Source of the DNA: Diplonema papillatum
Lineage: Eukaryota; Euglenozoa; Diplonemea; Diplonemida; Diplonemidae
Length of the DNA: 64,000 nt
NCBI GenBank assembly: GCA_030068145.1
Contig: JAPJBO010000954.1
Span: 1-64,000 of the forward strand
Reading direction: 5' to 3'
The translations under genes were made by a program, and so were the position numbers. This document shows positions 52,203-62,194 of this stretch, piece after piece. Every line of letters begins with the position of its first letter. Within the stretch, counting starts at the first letter, position 1. The notes beneath the pieces were generated by a model that was not told the origin of the DNA, searched no databases, and was given only the letters and a program-made list of their open reading frames with translations.

Positions 52203-54155
52203 ATGACGGATCCGGGGTTCAAGGAACTCGCCGCCCAGGTGCAGGCTCAGGGAAAGCAGATGGCTGATCTGATGGCCGCAGTCAGCGGGCTGGTAAGGCA
52301 GGCTCAGACGGATGGCGCGAAGAAGCAGAGTACGACGAACGCTCCCAGCTGGGCGGATGACGAGGGGGATGAGCGCGAGCTCTGCTGGGACGACGGCGGT
52401 GACGGTGTCGCGGGTTCAGATGCAGAGAAAGCGGGCGGTAAAGGCGGAAAAGGCAAGGCGAGTGCAGGTGAGAACGACGAAACCAGCGGCGGCGGGGACG
52501 GCGTGGCGAAGCAAGAGGCGTCGGGTGGAAAACAGGGGAAAAAGAAAAAGAAGCGCAACGGAGGGTGGAAAGAGGTGCCGGGCAAGAAGCCGACGGCCGC
52601 GCGCGCGATGGAAGAGGACGGACAGAAGAAGGCACAAGAAGGCGAGAAGGCAGTCGGAGGGGCGGGGAAGGCGAGGATAGAGCTGAGGCAGGAAGACTGG
52701 GGAGTGCCGGTGGTTGACCACACCGAGCTGGCGGAAGCGACGGTGGCGTTCGCGCCCATGGCGAGCGCGCGCAGGATACGGCGTGAAGGGATGCCGGAGG
52801 GCTCGGCGGTGGTCACGGTGGCGGCTCTGGAGGGCAGCAGGCGGACGGACGTGGTGTGCCGAGTTGACGGCGCGGAGAAAGTGCTGCCGGGGTACGTGAC
52901 GAGGTCCCCGGAGGGAGACGTGGTGTACGCGCCCGCGGACGTGAAGAAGGTTGACCGCCCGCCGACATCGACGGTGCTGATTTGCGCCGAGATAGATGCA
53001 CGATGGTGCGGGGCAGAGACGTTGGCGGCCCTGCAGGAGCCATCGGGGGGGCGGGTGCTGAAGGCGGAGTGCAGGCGGCTCGCGGGAGAGGCGAAGGTGG
53101 ACCTGAGTCCGCACAGCATGTTCAACGTGCGGCGGGTAAACCGCGTATTTCAGATGATGGTGCGCGTCGAAGAGGAGCAGGTCGGGAGGTTGCTGAGAAT
53201 TTCGGGCAGGAGGGGTCTCTTTCTACGCATACCGCGCTGGAAGGAGGGGTCGGAGACGAACGACGTCGTGTGGCTAGCTGACGAGGAAGCATCGCTGAAG
53301 AGCGCTCTCGTGCTTGCGCAGGGGAAAGGCTGCCTGGGCCTTGCTCGTAGTCGCGCGCGGCTGGGGGTGAGGGTCGAAGACGGCATGTCCGAGCGGGTGC
53401 GGGAATCGCTGGGCGAAGCGGCGGCGAAGCAGGGTCCGCCCGCGATGCATTACCTGGTGAGGGGGGCACAGGCGCGCGATGCCGCTTCGGATCTTGAGGC
53501 GACCATGAAGGCGGCGGGATGGACATGTCGCCAAGTCGCGTCCTACCGGAGCAAGACGCATGGGGACACGCGCGTCGTCGCCAGCGAGGAGCCGCCCCCG
53601 CATCGACTGATAAGCGCGGGAGGAGCGCTGATGAAGGTCGATGACGAGACCGAGGAAGACAGGTCCGGACGGCGGCCGAAATCGCAGGTGTGGGATGCAA
53701 GGGCGGAGAGGACGCCGAAGGTCTCGTCGTACCTCGAGGCGTTGCGACGGCAGGGTCAGGAAAAGACGAGCACACCCGAGCAACCGAAGGGCGCGGGCGA
53801 CAACAATGGCGCGGTGCGACAGCTCCGGGCGGAGAACGCGGAGCTACGCGCGAAGAACGACGCGCTGCGAGGTGACATCGCAGCACTCAGTGCTCAGATG
53901 GCGAAGCTGACGGAGATGGTCGCGACGATGAGGCCGAAGACACCCCCGGCGATGCCCGTAGACCGGACCCCGGTCAAGAAGAAGGCGCCGAAGACGCCCG
54001 TCGCCACACCGACGAAGCAGAAGATGGGACGGGCCGAGGCTCCGTCTCAAGACGTCCACATGACGCAACCGAAGCGTCCGCTGGGAACGCCGGGGAAGTC
54101 ACCGTTAGCGAAGACGAAGAAGGCACACCAACCAGCAGCGGCGAAGCGTTCGTGA
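52203..54155 (+). CDS. LINE ORF1 protein with coiled coils
   Basis: 650 aa from the ATG at 52203 (MTDPGFKELAAQVQAQGKQ). The open frame extends upstream without an ATG. In other LINEs ORF1 binds the element RNA. Here residues 5-35 and about 532-575 (LRAENAELRAKNDALRGDI) have coiled-coil heptads. Residues about 90-190 are Gly/Lys/Glu-rich and basic. The middle (about 190-520) is a folded-looking region with AGWTCRQVASYRSKTHGDT near its end. The C-terminus is Lys/Pro-rich (RTPVKKKAPKTPVATPTKQK) and ends AAKRS. I see no CCHC knuckle or RRM signature. ORF2 begins 15 bases after the stop, which suggests reinitiation or another coupling mode. Confidence 0.75.
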   Translation: MTDPGFKELAAQVQAQGKQMADLMAAVSGLVRQAQTDGAKKQSTTNAPSWADDEGDERELCWDDGGDGVAGSDAEKAGGKGGKGKASAGENDETSGGGDGVAKQEASGGKQGKKKKKRNGGWKEVPGKKPTAARAMEEDGQKKAQEGEKAVGGAGKARIELRQEDWGVPVVDHTELAEATVAFAPMASARRIRREGMPEGSAVVTVAALEGSRRTDVVCRVDGAEKVLPGYVTRSPEGDVVYAPADVKKVDRPPTSTVLICAEIDARWCGAETLAALQEPSGGRVLKAECRRLAGEAKVDLSPHSMFNVRRVNRVFQMMVRVEEEQVGRLLRISGRRGLFLRIPRWKEGSETNDVVWLADEEASLKSALVLAQGKGCLGLARSRARLGVRVEDGMSERVRESLGEAAAKQGPPAMHYLVRGAQARDAASDLEATMKAAGWTCRQVASYRSKTHGDTRVVASEEPPPHRLISAGGALMKVDDETEEDRSGRRPKSQVWDARAERTPKVSSYLEALRRQGQEKTSTPEQPKGAGDNNGAVRQLRAENAELRAKNDALRGDIAALSAQMAKLTEMVATMRPKTPPAMPVDRTPVKKKAPKTPVATPTKQKMGRAEAPSQDVHMTQPKRPLGTPGKSPLAKTKKAHQPAAAKRS

Positions 54156-54170
54156 CTGGGGAACGACGGG

Positions 54171-57100
54171 ATGCGTGGCGGTGGAGAGACGCACGAAACG
54201 CTGGGGTTAAGGTTGAGAGAAGCCGCGGACGCGATGGGAGCGAGTGTGCAAGAAGTCCCTGGGGACGGGGCCTGCCAGTTCGCAGCGGTCGCAGCCGGAC
54301 TGCCGGGGTGGTCGGTAAGGAGACTTCGTGCACGGGTTGTGGACGCGATGTTAAAAGACCCGACATTCGAAGCACACTTCGCGCCGTCCGAAAGGTACGG
54401 CAGCTGGTTTGCTTACGTGGAGGCAATGCGGGGGCCGTACGAGTACGGGGACGAGATGACGTTGACGGCAGCCGCGACGGTCACCGGAGCGGTACTCTGG
54501 GTGCTGGACAGCAGGAGGCCGCACATCCTGCGACGATACGCACCTCGCGTGGGCGCCACGGGGCAGCAGACGGCGGTCACGTACGTTCCGGAGCACTACG
54601 ACCGGCTCCTGCTCCCGGGTACCACATTGGCGGAGCTGGCGCTACATGCAGACACGGTGGAAACTGTGGAGTTGAGCCGGGTCGAGCACGCGGTGAGGGT
54701 CGCAGCACATGAAGGAACGGACGCCAGGTCGCAGCAGGTGCCGCCGAAGCGGGACGGGGGCGTGTTACAAGGAGGAAGGGAGACGCTGAAGTTCGGGACG
54801 ATAAACATGACATCTCTCGGGGGGAGGGCACACTTTTTGGATTGTGCCGCTGTCGACATTCTGGCGGTACAGGAGACGCTTTTGACCGACTGGGGTCAGA
54901 GGGAGTTCGAGGACGGCGTCAGGCGAGACTGGAAGTCGCTGTGGGGGGAACCGTGTCGGGAGCGACTTGACCGGCAGGGCAAAGCATCACCGTGGATAGC
55001 GGAAGCCGGCGGAGCGGGTGTTGCAGTCTTCGCGAAGAAACCGGCGCCGGCCTTCGTGGTCGGGAAGCCGTCACCGAGCCGGAGGTGGGTGCACGTGGCC
55101 GTCGGACTTGGAAGAGGAAACCAATTTTTGCATGTCTTCACACTGTATGCGAACTCGGGGGACAAGGCGGCGCCGGAGAGGGAGAAGATTATTGCGGAGG
55201 TGCACCGAGAAGCAGCAAGTCTCGGACGAGTACCGGTCATTGTGGCCGGCGATTTTAATGCGGAGCCCTCGTCGTCGGCGGCGATGTCGTGCATGCTGCG
55301 ATCGGGATGGTACGACGCCGCAGAGATCTGCACCGATGGCGGTGCCCCGAAGACGTACGAGAAGACGGGGACGCGAGGCACACGCATCGATCACGTCTTG
55401 CTGAACGACGTCGCGATACACTCACTGGTAGCGAGCGAAACCACCGTCGTCGTAGACGCGGAAGGGCAGCGGGTGCCCAGCCACAAGATGGTGACGGTAG
55501 AGCTGGACATCACCGCGTTTGCAGACACATGTGAGAGGTACCGCATGCCAAGGTCCATGAGCCAGGTAGACGTGACGCACGAAGGACGGGCAGCAGCGCG
55601 GGCGGAAGAGTTGTTAGTGAAGCACCGGTTCGAAGATGCAGCACCAGATGACGTGGAAGCGCTCTGGGTGTCGGCGACTAAGGCGTGCGAGGGGTATCTG
55701 GTCGAGCTGGCGGAGAAACAGGGGTTGCTCGACGGGCCCGTTGCCGCCTATCAAGGACGGGGTGAGACAAGAAAGCCTAAGAGAGAACATTTTGCGTCCG
55801 TGACAGACACCGGGACGGGCGCGGGTACGTATGCCTCAAGCAGATTCCGGAAGATATTGAACGGCCTCGACGCCTACATCCGAGGGCTGCAAACACTGAG
55901 TGGGGAAGGACCCGGGTGCATGCCGAGATCGCTGGAGAAGACGTGGGAGAACGTAGTATCGGGACTGGAATCAATGGCCGGACGAGTACCAAAGGTGCGC
56001 GATTTGCCGCGACGCCCGCCGGACTTGAGCGTCGCCCAGACCTTGAGGCAGAAGCTGGAAGCGAGGAGCCGGTCACTGACAGCACAGGCGCGAAAGGGGA
56101 GAATAGCTCAGCTGGAGAGCAAGATGCAGAACTTCCACTGTGCAAACAGGGCGCAACTGCTTCCGTGGTGCAGAAGGAAGAAGGCGGACGGTCTGGTGGC
56201 GCTGAAAGTGGATGGCCGCTACACGGCAAATCTACGGGAGATCGACGCGACGTTGCAGAAAGAATGGGCGCCCATCAACCGGATGTACGCGAGTAGACCG
56301 GAACCGTGCTATGAAGCCTTCAAGGCGGAGTATGCGGAATACATCCGATGTCGACCGATGGTGTGCCGAGATTTGACGGGCGATGATCTGAGGAGCGTTC
56401 TTGGAAAGAAGCAGCGTGCCGGAGTCCCGGGCGTGGACGGATGGAGCACAGCAGAGTTAAAGAAGCTGCCACTGCCGTTGCTGAACGCCCTGGCGGAGGT
56501 GTTCAACGCGATAGAAGCGACCGGAACGTGGCCGAACGCGTTGTTGGAAGCCGCGGTCACGCTGATCCCGAAAGACGAAACCCTCGACCCGCTGGCATTG
56601 CGGCCCATCACCGTCACAAGCGCGGTCTATCGCTTGTGGGCGAGCACGAGGCTCAGGGACGTCGTCCAGTGGCAAGAAGGCTGGATAGCAGATAGCCAGC
56701 ACGGGTTCAGGCCCAAACACGGAACCGTGGACGTGGTGTTTGAAATCGCCTCGCAGATTGAAGAGGCTCTCTTGACGGGAAAGGAGCTGTACGGCGTGGC
56801 CCTAGACTTTGCCAAGTGCTTCGACAAAGTGCCACGAGACGTCGTGCTGAAGCTGGTGGGGGATCTTGGCCTCCATGAGAGAATTCTCGGGCCGCTGCGC
56901 GATGTTTACGCGCGACTACGAAGGCGGTACAAGTTGCACATGGGGCTGGGAGACATCTTTTACACCACCAACGGGATACTGCAGGGCTGCCCCCTGAGCG
57001 TGATCCTCATCAACGCGCTGCTGTCCATCGTGGTGCGCAGAGTGGACGACGTGGGGGGGGTGACGAGCGAGTCCTTCGCGGACGACCTCACCCTCCTGAC

Positions 57101-59693
57101 GCGTCTCAGAGAAGCATGCTTGCAGGACGCCTTGGTGGAAGTCGACAGGTTTTGTGCGAACACCGGCATGTCGATCGGGATACCGAAGACGTTCGCTTTC
57201 GGGACGCCGAAGGGGTACGAAGCGAAGTTGAAGATAGGTGGCACCGACATCGTGACGAAGGAAGAGCTTACAATCGTAGGATGTCTGGTCGGCACGAAGC
57301 GGACACGCAGAACAACGGACCTGCGCTACGACCAGCGTGCAGAGGAGGCCGAACGGTTGGGTGCCTTACCGATCTCGAGGGCGCAGAGGTCGGGGCTAGC
57401 GGCGATGGCGGTTCTACCGGCGGCGACATACGGCTCGGAGTTCGCGCTTCCGACGGTGCGGGGGCTGGGGAAGTTCACCGCAGCATTGCTCAGAGGCGTC
57501 TGGGACCCGGTGAGGCTGCATCGGGCACAGGAGGCCGTGTTGGGCATTCTAAACAAGGCCCACATGCTCGACCCCTACACAGTGCTGCCATATCGGTCGC
57601 TCGGCATGATCGCAGAAGTGTGCCGAAAGAGGCCGGTATGGAGGGCCCGCGTCGCAACAGTTCGAAGGGCGTATGGCAGCAGAATCCGCGCATGGGGACC
57701 GATCGGTATTGCGGCCGAGCATGCAAAGAAGCTCGGTATACGATGGACAGAAGATCTCGACGACGCCGAGGACGAGGCAGGGAATGTGCTGAGGCTGGTG
57801 CGACAGAGTAAGGGGGAGCGAGGGCACACCCTGAGAAAGGCGATTCACGGCTGGCGACTAGGGGAGCTCGAGAAGAGGCGCACAAACTTCGGAGGGGTAC
57901 GGGCGGGTGTCGACTACACCGCGACGAATGCCTACGGGCTGAAGGCGTCGACAACGCTGACGGCCGCGCGGGACGTTGCCGAGGTCGTAGCAGGGTCGGT
58001 GATGACGGAATCACATGCTGCCAAGCTGTGGGGAGGTGACGGGCTGTGCAGACGCTGTGACGAGGCGACGGAAGAAACTCTGGGCCACATTTGGTGGCAG
58101 TGCCGGGCGTATGAACGAATCCGAATGCAACAGCAGTATGCCGAAATTGTTGACGCAGATCGCTCGACTTGGCCTCCGTGCCTGCAAGAACACGGGATTC
58201 TGCCGAAGGGAAGTCGGATCAACATCGAAGTGCTGCACACATTCATGGCGGAAGTCATGCAAGAGAGACGACGGCTGGAGAGAGAAGGAAGAGACCGGGC
58301 AGTCGGCCACCCCTGGAGACAACTGCACCCTGACGACTGCCCCCCGCGCCGGCTGAATTTCGAAGCGATCGCTGGACCGGGGACCTTCACGGCGGTAGCA
58401 GGAGAGAGGTGGTTCCGGGCGCTGCAGTATTGGCTGGATGGGATGTGCTGGTCGGTAGCGGGTGACGTCTCGACGGCAGAGCTCGCAGTAGACTTCGAAG
58501 TGTACACCGGGCTCGATCTACCGGGCAGTTTAGTGGCGACGACAGGTGGGACGCCGCTGTGTATCCGTGCGAGAATGTTGGCGCGGATGCTGAAAACGAT
58601 CGGGGAAGCGCTTGAGCGGAAAGGGGTGGGGCCGCTTCTGCCGGGTAGAAAGCTGGAGAAGATAGGTTCATTGAGAACGGTAGGGGCCCCCCCATGCCTC
58701 ACGGGCTACGAGATGAGGCCAATTTTCCGCGGCGGCGAGGAGACGATGGGAATCTTGGAGACGCAGCTGAAGGCGAGCCGGCATGCGTTCACCGGCGAGG
58801 CGTGGGGGATGGACCTTTTCCCGACGTACGGAAGAGAAAGGGCGGAGCGTGCGGCGAGATGGGCGGCCTTCGATGACGCTACGGAGAAGAGGAAAGGGAA
58901 GAAGTCGGCTGTCGTCGGAGGGGATCCGTGGCTCGTGCCGGAAGGGATTCCCCGACACGAAAAGTGGGGTGAGCGGGTGTGCCCCGGGCACCAAAAGGTG
59001 AAGTGCGACGTGTGTAAGCGCCGGGGCAAGTCGGTGGCGTGGTGCTGCCAGGCCCATCACAGGGAGGGTGATGGCCTAGCCGTAAAAATGTGTGCCGAGC
59101 ACCGGATGACGCAGTGCGCCACGTGTAAGACGACAGCGGAGTGCTGTCGCAACCATCACCACCGATGCCTCGATCATGGCATGCCGACGTGCGACGGCTG
59201 TAAGAAACACGCCGACCTGAGGAGTAGGAGACCCGGGCACTGCTGCAGGAAAGGGCACCACCGGGCGGCCGTGGCGAGAGGTGAAGAAACAACGGCGAAG
59301 AAGAGGAAGGCGGAGCCGGAGGGTCCCGCGCCAGCGCCGAGACAGGCGAAACGTGAGAACGTGGTGCTCGTTCTGCCGGAAGCAGAGGAAGACGAGCGAG
59401 AACCCGCAACATCAACGCCGACATCAGCAGCGAAGGTCGGGAAGACGGCGCCAACGCCAGCGAAGAAGCGGCAATCGGACTCCGCGGCGGAGCCGGTACC
59501 GAAAAGACGCAAAGGACGCGTCGATGCGCCACGACCATCGCCCAGGCGCTGGGAAAAAGCAGAAATCGACGCGCAACCGATGAACCTCGACGAGCAATCG
59601 AAGAAGAAGCGAAGCACCAAACGCGCGCCTGAGCGCGACGATCAAGACGAGCTAAAGAGGCGAAAGCATGACACATCACGTGCGAAGAGATAA
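54171..59693 (+). CDS. LINE ORF2: OTU protease, APE endonuclease, reverse transcriptase, Cys/His array
   Basis: 1840 aa. Residues 25-145 look like an OTU cysteine protease: D32-G33-x-C35 in VPGDGACQF, with H142 in YVPEHYD. APE endonuclease follows (about 205-455): INMTSLGG, LAVQETLL, VAGDFNAEPSSS, RIDHVLLND and a SHKMV near the end. The reverse transcriptase (about 740-1050) has LDFAKCFDKVP, GILQGCPLS and F969-A-D-D972. A C-x2-C-x9-H-x4-C knuckle (CRRCDEATEETLGHIWWQC) lies near 1290. Near 1600-1700 is a Cys/His array with repeated CxxHxxxxCxxCK units (CPGHQKVKCDVCK, CAEHRMTQCATCK, CLDHGMPTCDGCK). The C-terminus is basic. RNase H is absent. OTU domains have been reported in some non-LTR elements, but this order and the long Cys/His array are unusual to me. 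Confidence 0.85.
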   Translation: MRGGGETHETLGLRLREAADAMGASVQEVPGDGACQFAAVAAGLPGWSVRRLRARVVDAMLKDPTFEAHFAPSERYGSWFAYVEAMRGPYEYGDEMTLTAAATVTGAVLWVLDSRRPHILRRYAPRVGATGQQTAVTYVPEHYDRLLLPGTTLAELALHADTVETVELSRVEHAVRVAAHEGTDARSQQVPPKRDGGVLQGGRETLKFGTINMTSLGGRAHFLDCAAVDILAVQETLLTDWGQREFEDGVRRDWKSLWGEPCRERLDRQGKASPWIAEAGGAGVAVFAKKPAPAFVVGKPSPSRRWVHVAVGLGRGNQFLHVFTLYANSGDKAAPEREKIIAEVHREAASLGRVPVIVAGDFNAEPSSSAAMSCMLRSGWYDAAEICTDGGAPKTYEKTGTRGTRIDHVLLNDVAIHSLVASETTVVVDAEGQRVPSHKMVTVELDITAFADTCERYRMPRSMSQVDVTHEGRAAARAEELLVKHRFEDAAPDDVEALWVSATKACEGYLVELAEKQGLLDGPVAAYQGRGETRKPKREHFASVTDTGTGAGTYASSRFRKILNGLDAYIRGLQTLSGEGPGCMPRSLEKTWENVVSGLESMAGRVPKVRDLPRRPPDLSVAQTLRQKLEARSRSLTAQARKGRIAQLESKMQNFHCANRAQLLPWCRRKKADGLVALKVDGRYTANLREIDATLQKEWAPINRMYASRPEPCYEAFKAEYAEYIRCRPMVCRDLTGDDLRSVLGKKQRAGVPGVDGWSTAELKKLPLPLLNALAEVFNAIEATGTWPNALLEAAVTLIPKDETLDPLALRPITVTSAVYRLWASTRLRDVVQWQEGWIADSQHGFRPKHGTVDVVFEIASQIEEALLTGKELYGVALDFAKCFDKVPRDVVLKLVGDLGLHERILGPLRDVYARLRRRYKLHMGLGDIFYTTNGILQGCPLSVILINALLSIVVRRVDDVGGVTSESFADDLTLLTRLREACLQDALVEVDRFCANTGMSIGIPKTFAFGTPKGYEAKLKIGGTDIVTKEELTIVGCLVGTKRTRRTTDLRYDQRAEEAERLGALPISRAQRSGLAAMAVLPAATYGSEFALPTVRGLGKFTAALLRGVWDPVRLHRAQEAVLGILNKAHMLDPYTVLPYRSLGMIAEVCRKRPVWRARVATVRRAYGSRIRAWGPIGIAAEHAKKLGIRWTEDLDDAEDEAGNVLRLVRQSKGERGHTLRKAIHGWRLGELEKRRTNFGGVRAGVDYTATNAYGLKASTTLTAARDVAEVVAGSVMTESHAAKLWGGDGLCRRCDEATEETLGHIWWQCRAYERIRMQQQYAEIVDADRSTWPPCLQEHGILPKGSRINIEVLHTFMAEVMQERRRLEREGRDRAVGHPWRQLHPDDCPPRRLNFEAIAGPGTFTAVAGERWFRALQYWLDGMCWSVAGDVSTAELAVDFEVYTGLDLPGSLVATTGGTPLCIRARMLARMLKTIGEALERKGVGPLLPGRKLEKIGSLRTVGAPPCLTGYEMRPIFRGGEETMGILETQLKASRHAFTGEAWGMDLFPTYGRERAERAARWAAFDDATEKRKGKKSAVVGGDPWLVPEGIPRHEKWGERVCPGHQKVKCDVCKRRGKSVAWCCQAHHREGDGLAVKMCAEHRMTQCATCKTTAECCRNHHHRCLDHGMPTCDGCKKHADLRSRRPGHCCRKGHHRAAVARGEETTAKKRKAEPEGPAPAPRQAKRENVVLVLPEAEEDEREPATSTPTSAAKVGKTAPTPAKKRQSDSAAEPVPKRRKGRVDAPRPSPRRWEKAEIDAQPMNLDEQSKKKRSTKRAPERDDQDELKRRKHDTSRAKR

Positions 59694-59795
59694 CCGCGCC
59701 GTCGGCGATGCAGATTATCGCCACAGATTCTTTGCATTCTAATCCAAACGATTACGCTCGATTACACTCGATCAGGGGGTAGGTGAATTGGCTCA

Positions 59796-59860
59796 TATAA
59801 CGGTGATAACGTTATATAACGTTATATAACGTTATATAACGGTCGAAAACGCAAAATAAC
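59796..59860. repeat. TATAACGT tandem array, right flank
   Basis: TATAACGG, then four units of the ATAACGTTAT type, then AAAATAACGG-like words. Mirrors 51903-51936. Confidence 0.85.
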
Positions 59861-60574
59861 GGAAAAAATAACGCAAATAACGTGGTGTGGTCGGTGGGCC
59901 AGTTCCCCGTAGTTCCCCCGTAGTTCAACATGGGGGGGGGGTGTCTTTTTTGTGTTTCCGGCGATATTCGCTCAGTCAGTTGCCTGTGACGGCGTTCATT
60001 GAGTTGTTTGAATTAGTTCACTTACAGTAGCTGCTGATTTGCTGCGATGGTCTGCGGTTTCCAAAGCGGAGCGATGGCGGAGCTGCGGACGAGTGCGGGG
60101 GAGGCTGATTTGGTCCATGGTTTGCGCGAACTTCTGTTGAATAAGGATGATGCAGGTTGGGAGGTGTGCTGATTCCTGAGGGAGTTGAGGGAATGGTGAT
60201 TGGGTCGGAGCGTCTGGGGCTAAGAAACGGTTGCTTGGCCAGGAGAGGGGTTTGAAAGCGGGGGGTTTATCTGCTGCTGATCTGCTGCGGTGGACTGCGA
60301 GTGACAGAGCGTAGCGATGGCGGAGCTGAGGGGATGTTTGCAGGCTGGTGCACGGGAGAGTTGGTGATGATGATGTGCAGGATGTCCGCTGATAGCGGGG
60401 AGTTTCGAGGACTCGGAGGATTCTTGACGCGCAAGGGTGTTGGGGGAAGTTGGGTACCGCGAGAGTAGTACTTCTTGGGGTGTTGGTATTGCTTGGCCGG
60501 GGTGTTGGGAACGAACGCGGTGTGTCTACTGCTTCATCATGTTGTTGCCGGTTGAGGGGTTGCTGCCGCTGTCT
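59861..60574 (-). other. Likely 3' UTR and flank of the second RNase H LINE
   Basis: No open frame of interest. A block (TGCTGATTTGCTGCGATGG, then GAGCGATGGCGGAGCTG) occurs twice, near 60028-60085 and 60270-60330. It follows the stop of the minus-strand element at 60575 and so is probably its 3' UTR. Confidence 0.5.
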
Positions 60575-62050
60575 TCACTTCTTGCCCACTGCGTGTAGGG
60601 CCCATGTTGCCCATTCAGCGCACTTGTCCTCCGGTAGCTGACTGCGAACGCGTAGAGCTACACTTCGGATCACCGCGCGGTTTCCCTTCGCGAAGGCATC
60701 CAGAACCTGCATTCGGGAGGGTGTTTTGCCCCCGAACTCTGGCCTTAGATCCGCCTCCGGTCGGAACCAACTGAGGTGCGCTGCGTCGTCCGCCGTCAAA
60801 ACGTGATGGGAGGTGGCCTTTTCATTGCACCCTCGTAGGCCGCATATCTCCGTTGTGCCGTCTTGTAATACCGAGCGCCTCACTAGCGCCTGCAGCAGAT
60901 CCACTGCTCCACTGACCTTCCGGAGCTGGTGCAGCGTCTTGCCGTTGATGCTGCTCCGTGGTGCGTTTAGCCGCTCTCGGAGTCTGCTGTTCCTCTGATG
61001 ATCGAGGGCTTTTCGGACAAATCTGCCGATCTCCTCCATCTGCACTAGACCAGCAGCATCTTGGGCGCATACATACTGAAGGCCTGCGTCTCGGTAGACC
61101 CACTCCACATCAAAGACGCTTCGACCGTTCAGGGCTCTTCCTGCTGCCTCGTCCGCTGCATTAATATAGCGGTTGGCTGCGTGTCCCTTTGCCCATTCTA
61201 TTGCCGGCGCTGTTGGGAACACTCTTGACAGCGGGTCTGTGGCACTCTTCTTTCCTGTAACTCTGGCTATTGCGCTTTGACTATCACAGTATCGGCGGTC
61301 TGGCCGTGTGTTAGCCACTATTTTCAGCGCTGCCTCTGCTGCCAGTATTGCACACACTTCTGCTTGCGTGCTCGACGTAACCGTTCCGTTAATCCGGGCG
61401 CCAAAGGATTGATCGTTCACCGTAACCCCTATCGCGCCTTTGGAGTGCTCCTCTATAAAGCTGCCGTCAGTGGCCAAGACTATTTCAGTGCCAGGTTGGA
61501 TGCTTCGAAGCGCCTTAACGACTGACTTGACGATGGCTGGCTGTTGCAGCTTCCGTACTTTTCGGTAGCAGATGTCGGCCGTGGTCGGAAGTCGCGTATG
61601 ATCCAGTTCCGTTGTATTGAGCAACGTGGCAGATGCGGCTCTCCATCTTTGAATTTCAGCGTACTCAGTCACTGGGCTTAGGCCGAATCCTAAATTGCTG
61701 GCTGTGAAGTCCTTTAGCCCCATTCCTCGTCTGTGTTTCGGTATCAAGTCGCTATACGCCGCCTTCAGTTTTGGATGTCTTGGGTCAAAGCAACGCGATA
61801 CGGAATGGCTCGCCAGCACCGGCAGGACGAAACTTCGATACAATTCCGCCTTACCCCGGGTCGAACACTGATATGACTGCCTCACCAGCTTGCACAACCT
61901 CGAGAACCTTTCCATCTTCTTTGCATTGTTTTGGCAGCCCGTCGGATCCTGTGCGTGTAAACACCCGCCGAGAAGTTTTGCCCTGGTGGCGGTCTTGAGT
62001 ATTCCGACGCCGGGGACGTTGATGGTGCTTTCGACTGGCGCAACTACTAT
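60575..62050 (-). mobile_element. 5'-truncated LINE with RNase H, copy 2
   Basis: The open frame runs from about 62050 to a stop at 60575. It begins after the reverse transcriptase catalytic motif (INVPGVGILKTATRAKLLGG), continues with MERFSRLCKLVRQSY and keeps an RNase H with ATDGSF, STQAEVC, RYCDSQSAI and INAADEAA, so all four catalytic acids are present. A CGLRGCNEKATSHH segment and tail (EDKCAEWATWALHAVGKK) match copy 1 in layout, but the two proteins differ at roughly half of positions, so they belong to separate subfamilies. The 5' side ends at a T-run with ATT units (62045-62068). Confidence 0.8.
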
Positions 62051-62194
62051 TATTATTTTTTTTTTTCGTTTCTTGTTTTTTCGCTGAGTGCTTCAGGGAT
62101 GCAGCCTTGGGTCCGGGAGAGCATTTCTAAGCTACTTTGCACTTTTTCGTCGCAAAATACGGACAATTTCGGGTACTTCGAGCGTACCAAGATC

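Larger units (their letters stand above)
52030..59750 (+). mobile_element. Apparently intact LINE with OTU protease, APE endonuclease and reverse transcriptase
   Basis: About 7.7 kb: a 5' UTR of roughly 170 bases, ORF1 (52203-54155), a 15-base gap, ORF2 (54171-59693) and a short 3' UTR ending near TTTGCATTCTAATCC. No terminal direct repeats and no poly(A) tail; the 3' end runs into CGATTAC units that also lie before the 5' end, so the target duplication cannot be separated from the target repeat. Both frames are open throughout, so the copy may be young or active. Truncated relatives lie at 9210, 29945, 49743 and 62463. Confidence 0.85.
51937..59795. mobile_element. Inverted-repeat-bounded unit that contains the OTU-type LINE
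   Basis: The left end 51937-51962 reads TGAGCCAATTCACCTA, then GCCCCCCTGA. The right end 59772-59795 is the reverse complement, TCAGGGGG then TAGGTGAATTGGCTCA, with one or two C-run differences. TATAAC abuts both ends (51931-51936 and 59796-59801). Just inside both ends lies a direct-orientation run of CGATTAC(A/G)CT units (51976-52027 and 59749-59772). Either a small inverted-repeat element was hit by a LINE inside its internal repeat, or the ends travel with the LINE. Confidence 0.65.

Noticed and set aside
53122-53886. Minus-strand frames across LINE ORF1 and ORF2 (also 54896-55387, 57932-58702, 58879-59724)
   Set aside because: Shadows of the GC-rich sense frames, with Pro/Arg/Ser-rich composition typical of antisense reading.
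51937-59795. Reading the unit as an LTR element or a Polinton-type element because of its ends
   Set aside because: Ends are inverted and only about 25 bp. The coding part is a LINE with APE endonuclease and no capsid, integrase or protein-primed polymerase was seen.
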